A DNA stretch of 9,335 nucleotides. Source: Polyangium sp. (in: bacteria) (GTDB lineage: Bacteria; Myxococcota_A; Polyangia; Palsa-1104). This document shows positions 1 to 5,808 of the stretch, in pieces (position 1 is the stretch's first letter; the number at the start of each line of letters is the position of its first letter). The position numbers and the translations under genes were made by a program. The notes below the pieces were generated by a model, which had not been told where the DNA came from, ran no database searches, and saw only the letters and a list, made by a program, of their open reading frames with translations. The DNA lies in assembly GCA_025450955.1 (NCBI GenBank), contig JANWLJ010000191.1, positions 1 through 9,335 on the forward strand. Direction: 5' to 3'.

Positions 1-430
1 AGCGCTGCGCGCGTACGCGCATGTTGCCGGCGTCCGATCCCGACTGCGGCTCGGTGAGCGCATAAGCGGCGATCACTTCGCCCGACGCGACCGGCGTGAC
101 GTACTCGCGCTTCTGCTCCTCGGTGCCGAACTTGGAGATCGGATCGCATACCAGCGAGTTGTTGACGCTCATGATGACGCCGGTCGAGGCGCAGGCGCGC
201 GAGATCTCCTCCATCGCCAGCACGTAAGAGAGGGTGTCGAAGCCGGCGCCGCCGTACGCCTCGGGCACCGCCACGCCGAGAAGCCCGAGCTCGGCCATCC
301 GCGCCACCAGCTCTTTCGGGTGGCGATGGTTGCGATCGATCTCGGCCGCCTTGGGCGCGACCTCGTTCTTCGCGAAGTCGGCGGCGGTCTTCTGAACCAG
401 CTTCTGCTCGTCGGTGAGATCCAGTTCCAT
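1..430 (-). CDS. Acyl-CoA dehydrogenase, short-chain (butyryl-CoA type), N-terminal part, cut by window edge
   Basis: The 143 visible codons encode the N-terminal helical domain and the start of the middle domain of an FAD-dependent acyl-CoA dehydrogenase, which introduces the 2,3 double bond into a short acyl-CoA and passes electrons to ETF. The protein starts MELDLTDEQKLV, a typical start for the family. It has the PEAYGGAG stretch at residues 56-63, and ALTEPQSGSDA at 124-134 is the conserved TEPxxGSDA segment near the flavin and substrate. The catalytic Glu would lie in the missing C-terminal part, so substrate length cannot be read. It is the last visible gene of the operon, 6 bases after the crotonase stop. 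GAGGG lies inside the crotonase end, 13 bases before the ATG, rather far for a ribosome site, so coupled translation is likely. The butyryl-CoA assignment rests on the neighbours. Confidence 0.95.
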   Translation of the reverse strand, partial: MELDLTDEQKLVQKTAADFAKNEVAPKAAEIDRNHRHPKELVARMAELGLLGVAVPEAYGGAGFDTLSYVLAMEEISRACASTGVIMSVNNSLVCDPISKFGTEEQKREYVTPVASGEVIAAYALTEPQSGSDAGNMRVRAQR

Positions 431-436
431 CGGGTT

Positions 437-1222
437 CTATCTGCCCTCGAATTTGGCGGGACGCTTGGCCAAAAATGCGCGCATCCCCTCTTTCTGATCG
501 TCGCTGGCGAACAGGAGCGCGAATAATTCCGCTTCGAGATCGCACCCCGCTGCCAGCGAAAGCTCGGCGCTCTGGCGCACCGCGCGTCGCGCGCTCGCGA
601 TCGCGAGCGGCCCCTTCTCAGCGATCTTCTCCGCGGTCTTTTTCGCTTCGGCCTGGAGCTGGTCGGGCGGAACCACTTTATTGACCAGCCCGATCCGCAG
701 CGCCTCGTCGGCGCCGATCAGCTCGCCGGTCAAGATGAGCTCCATCGCGCGCGCCTGGCCGATCCTGCGCGCGAGCCGCTGGGTGCCGCCGAAGCCGGGC
801 ATCACGCCAAGGTTGACCTCGGGCTGCCCGAACTTGGCCTTCTGCGAGGCGTAGATGAAGTCGCACGCGAGCGCCAGCTCGGTGCCGCCGCCGAGCGCGA
901 AGCCATTGACCGCCGCGATCACCGGCTTCTTCATCGTCTCGATCACGTCCCCGACCCGCCGGCCGGCGGCGGCGAAGTCGCGCGCCTCGATCGGGCCGAG
1001 CTCGACCATCTGCGAAATGTCCGCACCGGCGATGAACGCCTTGTCGCCGGCGCCGGTCAAGATCACCGCCCGCAGCCGCGCGTCACCGTCGGCCTCGCGC
1101 AGCGCCCAGCCGAGCTCGTCGAGCGTCTTGCGATCGACGGCGTTGAGCGCCGCCTCGCGGGCGATCCGGATGGTGGCGACGAAGCCGTCGACCTCATATT
1201 GAATATTGTCGTAATTCGTCAT
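437..1222 (-). CDS. crt: Enoyl-CoA hydratase / crotonase (3-hydroxybutyryl-CoA dehydratase)
   Basis: A 261-residue crotonase-fold enzyme of full family length, which adds water to crotonyl-CoA to give 3-hydroxybutyryl-CoA, or the reverse. The oxyanion-hole segment AGADIS is at residues 65-70, and GGGTELALACD at 111-121 carries the first catalytic Glu (E115). FGQPEVNLGVMPGFGGTQRL at 131-150 carries the second (E135). Both glutamates are present, so a hydratase is expected rather than an isomerase or a dead homologue. The gene lies between the hydroxyacyl-CoA dehydrogenase (13 bases upstream) and the acyl-CoA dehydrogenase (6 bases downstream), which supports a C4 substrate. The ATG at 1222 has no purine-rich Shine-Dalgarno but sits in an unusually A+T-rich patch. 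The symbol reflects the C4 context; a general short-chain hydratase (ech) is equally compatible. Confidence 0.96.
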   Translation of the reverse strand: MTNYDNIQYEVDGFVATIRIAREAALNAVDRKTLDELGWALREADGDARLRAVILTGAGDKAFIAGADISQMVELGPIEARDFAAAGRRVGDVIETMKKPVIAAVNGFALGGGTELALACDFIYASQKAKFGQPEVNLGVMPGFGGTQRLARRIGQARAMELILTGELIGADEALRIGLVNKVVPPDQLQAEAKKTAEKIAEKGPLAIASARRAVRQSAELSLAAGCDLEAELFALLFASDDQKEGMRAFLAKRPAKFEGR

Positions 1223-1235
1223 TTTGAATATCCGG

Positions 1236-2087
1236 TTAATATTTATAAAAACCGCGCCCGCTCTTGCGTCCGAGCCAGCCCGCCGCCACGTACTGCCGGA
1301 GGAGCGGCGCCGGCCGATATTTATCGTCGCCGAGCTCGGCGTGCAGCACCTCGGAGATCGCCAGGCAGGTGTCGAGCCCGATCAGGTCCGCGAGCTCGAA
1401 CGGCCCCATCGGGTGATTGAGCCCGAGCTTGACCCCCGAGTCGATGTCCTCGATCGATCCGAGCGACTCCTGAAGCGCGAAGCAGGCCTCGTTCAAGAAC
1501 GGAATCAGCAGCCGATTGACGATGAAGCCGGGGATGTCCTTGGCGGTCACCATCTTCTTGCCGAACCGCTCGCCGAGCCCGACGATCGCGCGGTAGGTCT
1601 CCTCCTCGGTGGCGAGGCCGCGGACCACCTCGACCAGCTTCATCACCGGCACCGGATTCATGAAGTGCATCCCGATCACCCGCTCGGGCCGCTTGGTCTG
1701 CGCGCCGAGGAGCGTGATCGAGATCGACGAGGTGTTCGACGCCAGGATCGCGCCCGGCTTCACCGCCTGATCGAGATCGGAAAAAATCTTCTTCTTCAGC
1801 TCCTGATTTTCCGTAGCCGCCTCGACCACCACGTCGCAGTCGGCGAACGCGCCGTGATAGCCCTCGCCGACGCCGATGCGCGAGAGGATCTGCTCGCGAT
1901 CTTCCGCGCCGAGCTTGCCCTTTTGCACCAGCCGATCGAGCGCGGCGCCGATGCGCTTTTTTCCCTTCTCCGCGAACGACGGCTGGGCGTCGACCAGCAC
2001 CACCTCGATTCCGGCCTGCGCCGCCACCTGGGCGATGCCGCTGCCCATCTGGCCGGCGCCGACCACGCCGAGCTTCTCGATCTTCAT
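1236..2087 (-). CDS. hbd: 3-hydroxybutyryl-CoA dehydrogenase (NAD(P)-dependent 3-hydroxyacyl-CoA dehydrogenase)
   Basis: A 283-residue single-domain-pair 3-hydroxyacyl-CoA dehydrogenase, the stand-alone length typical of Hbd/PaaH and not of the FadB/FadJ fusions. It interconverts acetoacetyl-CoA and 3-hydroxybutyryl-CoA. The Rossmann motif GAGQMG is at residues 10-15, and the strand after it ends in VDAQ, with Asp33 suited to bind NAD ribose. The residues equivalent to the human enzyme's catalytic set are all present with a constant offset: Ser120 (in NTSS), His141 (in GMHFMNP), Glu153 and Asn191 (in IPGFIVNRLL). The C-terminal domain ends in GRKSGRGFYKY, the usual family ending. AAGG overlapping the thiolase stop lies 5 bases before the ATG, so the two genes are probably translationally coupled. 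The gap to the thiolase is 7 bases. Confidence 0.97.
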   Translation of the reverse strand: MKIEKLGVVGAGQMGSGIAQVAAQAGIEVVLVDAQPSFAEKGKKRIGAALDRLVQKGKLGAEDREQILSRIGVGEGYHGAFADCDVVVEAATENQELKKKIFSDLDQAVKPGAILASNTSSISITLLGAQTKRPERVIGMHFMNPVPVMKLVEVVRGLATEEETYRAIVGLGERFGKKMVTAKDIPGFIVNRLLIPFLNEACFALQESLGSIEDIDSGVKLGLNHPMGPFELADLIGLDTCLAISEVLHAELGDDKYRPAPLLRQYVAAGWLGRKSGRGFYKY

Positions 2088-2094
2088 CCGCGCC

Positions 2095-3270
2095 TTACCT
2101 CTCGACGATCATGGCGATGGCCTCACCGCCGCCGATGCACAAAGACGCGCAGCCGCGCTTTACATCCCTGGCGATCATCTCGTAGACCAGCGTGGTGAGC
2201 AGGCGCGCGCCCGAGCAGCCGATCGGATGGCCGAGCGCGACCGCGCCGCCGTTCACGTTCACCCGCTTCGGGTCGAGCCCGAGGAGCTGGTTGTTGACGA
2301 TCGCCACCACCGCGAACGCCTCGTTGATCTCCCAAAGATCGATATCGTTCGTCGACAGCTCCGCTCGCTTCAGCGCGCGCTCGATCGAGACCGCCGGCGC
2401 GGTGGTGAACCACTCGGGCGCCTGCGCCGCCTGCGCGAACGAGCGCACCCGGGCGAGGATCTCGAGCCCGCGCTTTTCCGCGACCTCGCGCGCGCACAAG
2501 ACCACCGCCGAGGCGCCGTCGTTGAGCGAAGAGGCATTGCCCGCGGTGACCGTGCCCTCTTTTTCAAAGGTCGCTTTGAGCGAAGGCAGCTTCTCGATGT
2601 CGCCGCGGCCCGGCTCCTCGTCGCTGTCGACCCGCTTCGGCTCGCCCCTGCGCTGCTTGACCTCGACCGGAACGATCTCGGCGCGAAACCGCCCCGACTT
2701 CTGCGCCGCGAGCGCCCGCCGATAGGACTCCGCCGCGTAGTCGTCCTGCGCCTTGCGATCGATCTTCTTCTCGCGCGCGCACAGCTCGGCGGCCGAGCCC
2801 ATATGAAAGTTGTTATAGACGTCCCACAGCCCGTCGTTCACCAGCCCGTCGACGCAGGTCGAGTTGCCGAGCCGCATCCCGGCGCGCGCGGCCGGCAGGT
2901 AGTAGGGCACGTTCGACATCGACTCCATGCCGCCGGCGACGATCCGATCGGCGTCGCCGTTGGCGATCGCCTGGGCGGCGAGCGTGACCGCTTTCAGCCC
3001 CGAGCCGCACACTTTATTGATGGTCGTGCACGGGGTCTCCTTCGGCAGCCCCGCAAATATCGCCGCCTGCCGGGCGGGCGCCTGCCCAATCCCGGCTTGC
3101 AGCACGCAGCCCATCAGCACCTCGTCGACCTCATTCGGGCGCAGGCCCGCGCGCTCGAGCGCCGCTTTGATCGCGATCGCGCCCAGCTCCGGCGCCTTCA
3201 GAGCGGCCAGCGCGCCCTGAAAGCTGCCGATCGGAGTGCGCGCCGCGCCGACGATCACCACCTCCCGCAT
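2095..3270 (-). CDS. Acetyl-CoA acetyltransferase (thiolase)
   Basis: A 391-residue thiolase that condenses two acetyl-CoA to acetoacetyl-CoA or cleaves the latter (names in use: thlA, atoB, phaA). The nucleophile Cys88 is in NKVCGSG. GGMESMSN is at 113-120, NEAFA with Asn316 at 316-320, GHPIGCSGAR with His348 at 347-356, and the acid/base Cys378 in CIGGGEA. Spacing matches biosynthetic-type thiolases almost residue for residue. The start at 3270 was chosen because AGGAG lies exactly 5 bases upstream and the protein then begins MREVVIVGAARTPIG, the family start. An in-frame ATG at 3297 would add nine unrelated residues and lies inside a likely -10 element. It is the first gene of the operon and sets the C4 logic of the genes behind it. 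Confidence 0.97.
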   Translation of the reverse strand: MREVVIVGAARTPIGSFQGALAALKAPELGAIAIKAALERAGLRPNEVDEVLMGCVLQAGIGQAPARQAAIFAGLPKETPCTTINKVCGSGLKAVTLAAQAIANGDADRIVAGGMESMSNVPYYLPAARAGMRLGNSTCVDGLVNDGLWDVYNNFHMGSAAELCAREKKIDRKAQDDYAAESYRRALAAQKSGRFRAEIVPVEVKQRRGEPKRVDSDEEPGRGDIEKLPSLKATFEKEGTVTAGNASSLNDGASAVVLCAREVAEKRGLEILARVRSFAQAAQAPEWFTTAPAVSIERALKRAELSTNDIDLWEINEAFAVVAIVNNQLLGLDPKRVNVNGGAVALGHPIGCSGARLLTTLVYEMIARDVKRGCASLCIGGGEAIAMIVER

Positions 3271-3280
3271 GAGGTCTCCT
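3271..3280 (-). promoter_or_regulatory. Ribosome binding site that fixes the thiolase start
   Basis: On the minus strand AGGAG is followed by ACCTC and then the ATG at 3270. This is the clearest Shine-Dalgarno in the window and decides the start against the in-frame ATG at 3297. Confidence 0.8.
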
Positions 3281-3292
3281 TTCGCCCGTGGG

Positions 3293-3321
3293 GGCATAGC
3301 GCAAAACGCGGAAAATATAAA
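3293..3321 (-). promoter_or_regulatory. Candidate sigma-70-type promoter of the C4 operon
   Basis: Read on the minus strand, TTTATA (3316-3321, 4 of 6 matches to TTGACA) is followed after exactly 17 bases by TATGCC (3293-3298, 3 of 6 matches to TATAAT). Transcription would start near 3286, giving a leader of about 16 bases that just contains the AGGAG site. Placement is good but both hexamers are weak. The surrounding A+T-rich patch stands out from the G+C-rich background. Confidence 0.35.
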
Positions 3322-3389
3322 GCCGCCGCGCGCCGAGTCAGCCCACCGGCGATTTGACCGAGAGCGCCGATTGCGTTTACGGTGAGCCG

Positions 3390-5360
3390 ATGCCTCGCTT
3401 GGGCCTCCTCTTCTTATGCGTGCCTCTGCTCTTTAGCTGCGCCGACCAAAAGGGACCCGCCATCCGCATCCTCATCGCCCACGCGGCCGACGCCAAGACC
3501 GGGCGCTGCATCGATCCGGACGGCACCCAGCCAAACGATGAGCCGCTCACCGACAGCACCATGCGCATCTCGATCCGGGCGCACGCGCCGAACGATCCGG
3601 GCGGCTCGTTTCTCTGCGACCGGGTGCTGCACGCGCCGACCGAGCAGCCCTATCTGCGCCTGTCGACGAACGGGATCGCCACCGTCGACATTTATGCCGA
3701 GATGTTTCGCCAGGCCGATATGAGCGATCCCACCCTCGGACAAAATGCCCAGGTCGGGCCGTTTCGCCGCGTCGCCTCGGGCCAGCTCCTCGGGCTCCCC
3801 GTCGACGGCAGCCCGCTTCCGATCTTGCGGCTGTTTCCCACCCAGTCGTTTCGCTGCGTCGCCGATCGGCTGCACCAGGCGCGCGCCTTCCACAGCGCGA
3901 CCCTCCTTCCCGACGGGGAGGTGCTGTTCGTCGGCGGCGTCTCCGCCAGCCCCGATCCCAACCAGCCGAGCGACGCGCTCGACGGCAACGACCACCTCTT
4001 TTTGACCGGCACCGTCGAGGTGTGGAGCCCGGCGACCGGCAAGTTCACCCAGGTCACCGAGCCGATGGGGCTTCAGCCGCGCGCGTTTCATCAGGCCGCG
4101 CTCCTAAACGACATCCCGCCCTATCAGATCCTGCTCGTCGGCGGAATCACCAGCCCGACCCCGACGAGCCCGGTGCTCGCACCCAATCAAGGCGCCACCG
4201 AGGGCACCCGCTTCGCGCCGTTCGACGTCGGCACGGTGCCGGTGCCGCTGCCGATCCAGGCGGCGAGCGCCGAGGTGCTCACCTTCACGCCCGATCCCAC
4301 CATGCCGAGCGCGACCTGGGCGCCGGCCGCCGGCTTCGCTCCCGGCGCGTTTCAGGCAGGCGCGCCGCTCAAAGGCGGAATCGCGGTGGCGGGTGGGATC
4401 GACTACACCCCCGGCGTCGACGGCACGGTGCTCACCCACTCGACCGAGATCACCTCCCAGGTGAACGGCGGCGCACCGAACACCGGGATGATCTCGACCG
4501 CGCGGGTAGGCGCCACCCTCTCGCCGCTCTACGGCGACACAGCGCTGGTGTGGGGCGGCGGGCGCGCGCCGATGGACCCGGGCGGCGATCTGGTCACCGG
4601 CCTCACCAGCGCCGCACCGAAGGGAGCCGCGGTGATGCTCGCCACCACCCCGCTCACCCAATTTCACACCGCGACGGTGTTCACCGCGAGCGCGAACGCG
4701 GCCAGCGTGCTGGTGACCGGCGGCTTTACCGTCGGCGCGGGGGCGATCGCGATGCAGCCGCCCGCCGCGGCGGAGGCGGCGCGGGTGTTGTCGATCACCG
4801 ACGGCAAGCCGATCACCGCCGCCCCGGTCACCCTCTCCGGCTACAGCGCCGATCCGGTGTGCATGGATCCCGCTCGCTATCGCCCGGCGGGTTGGGAGAG
4901 CGCGACCCTTTTGCCGTCGGGGCAGGTGCTGGTCACCGGCGGCTCGCCCACCTTCGTCGCCGGCGCGACGCCGTGCAACGACTGCGAGATGGGCGGCGCG
5001 GGCCTGCTCTGCTCGCTCGATCAGGCCTCGCTCTTCATTCCGCCCTCGACCCTGGCCAAGCTCTCGCCGATGCAGGTCGGCCGCTACGGCCACTCCTCGA
5101 CCCTGCTCTCCGACGGCACGGTGCTGATCGCCGGCGGCCTCAATCAATCCTCGGGCGCGCCGCGCACCGTCGGGGACGCCGAGATCTACAACCCGCGCGG
5201 CTACGTGCCGCTCTACAACACCGCCGATCCGGCCACTCCCGACGCCGACGATCCGCTCGCCGTCGACATCAAGAACGCCGGCCTCGCCCGCGCCCCCGGC
5301 GACGTGGCCCGCGATCCGCACAACAACTTCCCGCCCGCCAAGCCCTGCGGCAGCTTTTAA
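3390..5360 (+). CDS. Kelch-repeat beta-propeller lipoprotein
   Basis: A 656-residue exported protein of unknown substrate. It starts MPRLGLLFLCVPLLFSC: one Arg, a hydrophobic stretch, and a lipobox LFSC with Cys17 as the lipidated residue (Phe at -2 is unusual). Ala at +2 would suit the outer membrane by the E. coli sorting rule. Residues 18-150 form an N-terminal region I do not recognise. From about 163 seven kelch-like units follow, each a strand ending in GG: RAFHSATLLPDGEVLFVGG (165-183), a second to 252, then around 320-336, 371-391, 425-445, 502-518, and RYGHSSTLLSDGTVLIAGG (565-583). Seven units fit one closed propeller. Some follow the galactose oxidase-like pattern, but I see no copper-site evidence. 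A paired CNDC (529-532) and C541 could form disulfides. The ATG at 3390 is preferred to a TTG at 3354 because it places the signal sequence at the N-terminus; its ribosome site (GGTGAG) is weak. Confidence 0.85.
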   Translation: MPRLGLLFLCVPLLFSCADQKGPAIRILIAHAADAKTGRCIDPDGTQPNDEPLTDSTMRISIRAHAPNDPGGSFLCDRVLHAPTEQPYLRLSTNGIATVDIYAEMFRQADMSDPTLGQNAQVGPFRRVASGQLLGLPVDGSPLPILRLFPTQSFRCVADRLHQARAFHSATLLPDGEVLFVGGVSASPDPNQPSDALDGNDHLFLTGTVEVWSPATGKFTQVTEPMGLQPRAFHQAALLNDIPPYQILLVGGITSPTPTSPVLAPNQGATEGTRFAPFDVGTVPVPLPIQAASAEVLTFTPDPTMPSATWAPAAGFAPGAFQAGAPLKGGIAVAGGIDYTPGVDGTVLTHSTEITSQVNGGAPNTGMISTARVGATLSPLYGDTALVWGGGRAPMDPGGDLVTGLTSAAPKGAAVMLATTPLTQFHTATVFTASANAASVLVTGGFTVGAGAIAMQPPAAAEAARVLSITDGKPITAAPVTLSGYSADPVCMDPARYRPAGWESATLLPSGQVLVTGGSPTFVAGATPCNDCEMGGAGLLCSLDQASLFIPPSTLAKLSPMQVGRYGHSSTLLSDGTVLIAGGLNQSSGAPRTVGDAEIYNPRGYVPLYNTADPATPDADDPLAVDIKNAGLARAPGDVARDPHNNFPPAKPCGSF

Positions 5361-5361
5361 T

Positions 5362-5724
5362 CTAGTTCAGCTGTTTGCCCGAGAGGTCGAGCGGGTAGTG
5401 GCCGGCCGAGTCGATATGCAGCGGACGGTTGAAGTCGCGCGCCGGCTTGCCCGCGCGCGTGAGATGGACGCCCACCGAGTAGTCGCCGGGCGGAAGCCGC
5501 ACCCGACGCTGATCCTGCGCGGGTGCGCCGCTCGGATAGAGCAGCCGCAGATCGCGCACCACCCGCTCGTGGGAATCGGTGAACACCAAGGTCGCGTCGC
5601 GCACCGACGGCGCCTCGGGACCGAAGGACAGCTCGAGGTCGGCGTCGACGGGATGCTGAAACAGGAGCATGGCCGCCACCACGATCGCGACCACCAGCAC
5701 CAGGAGCCCGAGGCGACGTTTCAT
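5362..5724 (-). CDS. Small single-pass membrane protein with periplasmic beta-rich domain, function unknown
   Basis: A 120-residue protein I cannot name. It begins MKRRLG, then a hydrophobic segment at residues 5-22, and continues as about 95 soluble residues, so it is either anchored with its C-terminus in the periplasm or exported after cleavage. The soluble part has alternating hydrophobic strands, and VRLPPGDYSVGVHL (75-88) resembles the turn-and-strand pattern of PEGA or carboxypeptidase-regulatory-like beta-sandwich domains; this is a resemblance, not a firm match. There is no cysteine, so no lipobox or disulfide. The ATG at 5724 lacks a Shine-Dalgarno but is the only start that puts the hydrophobic segment at the N-terminus. 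It is divergent from the HEAT lipoprotein gene across 84 bases, and its stop lies 1 base from the kelch gene stop on the other strand. Confidence 0.7.
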   Translation of the reverse strand: MKRRLGLLVLVVAIVVAAMLLFQHPVDADLELSFGPEAPSVRDATLVFTDSHERVVRDLRLLYPSGAPAQDQRRVRLPPGDYSVGVHLTRAGKPARDFNRPLHIDSAGHYPLDLSGKQLN

Positions 5725-5753
5725 GAGCGAGAAGGTAGCGCGTTTGGGCGCGC

Positions 5754-5759
5754 TATACT
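5754..5759 (+). promoter_or_regulatory. Candidate -10 element for the HEAT lipoprotein gene
   Basis: TATACT matches TATAAT at 5 of 6 positions in an otherwise G+C-rich 84-base divergent spacer and would give a leader of about 44 bases. No acceptable -35 box lies at 15-19 bases. The opposite strand reads AGTATAGC at the same place, so the site could serve both directions. Confidence 0.25.
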
Positions 5760-5808
5760 TGCCTGGCGCCCTGGTGAGCGAGGGGCCGTTCGTGAAGCGA
5801 GGTAGCAA

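Larger units (their letters stand above)
1..3270 (-). other. Operon for acetyl-CoA to butyryl-CoA interconversion (thiolase-hbd-crt-acyl-CoA dehydrogenase)
   Basis: Four minus-strand genes follow one another with gaps of 7, 13 and 6 bases and no room for internal terminators. In transcription order they encode the thiolase, 3-hydroxyacyl-CoA dehydrogenase, enoyl-CoA hydratase and acyl-CoA dehydrogenase steps, one enzyme for each reaction of the C4 cycle. The same gene set is known from butyrate-forming clostridia and from aerobic beta-oxidation clusters of proteobacteria. No ETF, CoA-transferase or butyrate kinase gene is visible, so direction and end product stay open. The operon may go on to the left of the window. 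Confidence 0.85.

Noticed and set aside
1876..3357. A 493-codon plus-strand frame opposite the thiolase and dehydrogenase genes.
   Set aside because: The minus strand encodes two enzymes with all catalytic residues. The plus frame is low-complexity, Arg-rich sequence without a domain.
3354..3382. TTGACC followed after 16 bases by TTTACG as a promoter for the kelch gene.
   Set aside because: The -35 box is good but the -10 matches at only three positions, and the start would fall almost on the ATG. Not strong enough to annotate.
3354..3389. TTG at 3354 as the start of the kelch lipoprotein.
   Set aside because: It would place twelve polar residues, some acidic, before the signal peptide. The ATG at 3390 gives a proper lipoprotein signal.
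4104..5321. A 405-codon minus-strand frame opposite the kelch gene.
   Set aside because: Composition is Arg/Gly/Ala-rich with no motif, while the plus strand has a signal peptide and seven kelch units. It is a shadow frame of G+C-rich DNA.
5338..5360. Possible terminator hairpin at the end of the kelch gene (aagc ... gctttt).
   Set aside because: Only four base pairs with a nine-base loop and a four-base T-run, too weak to call.
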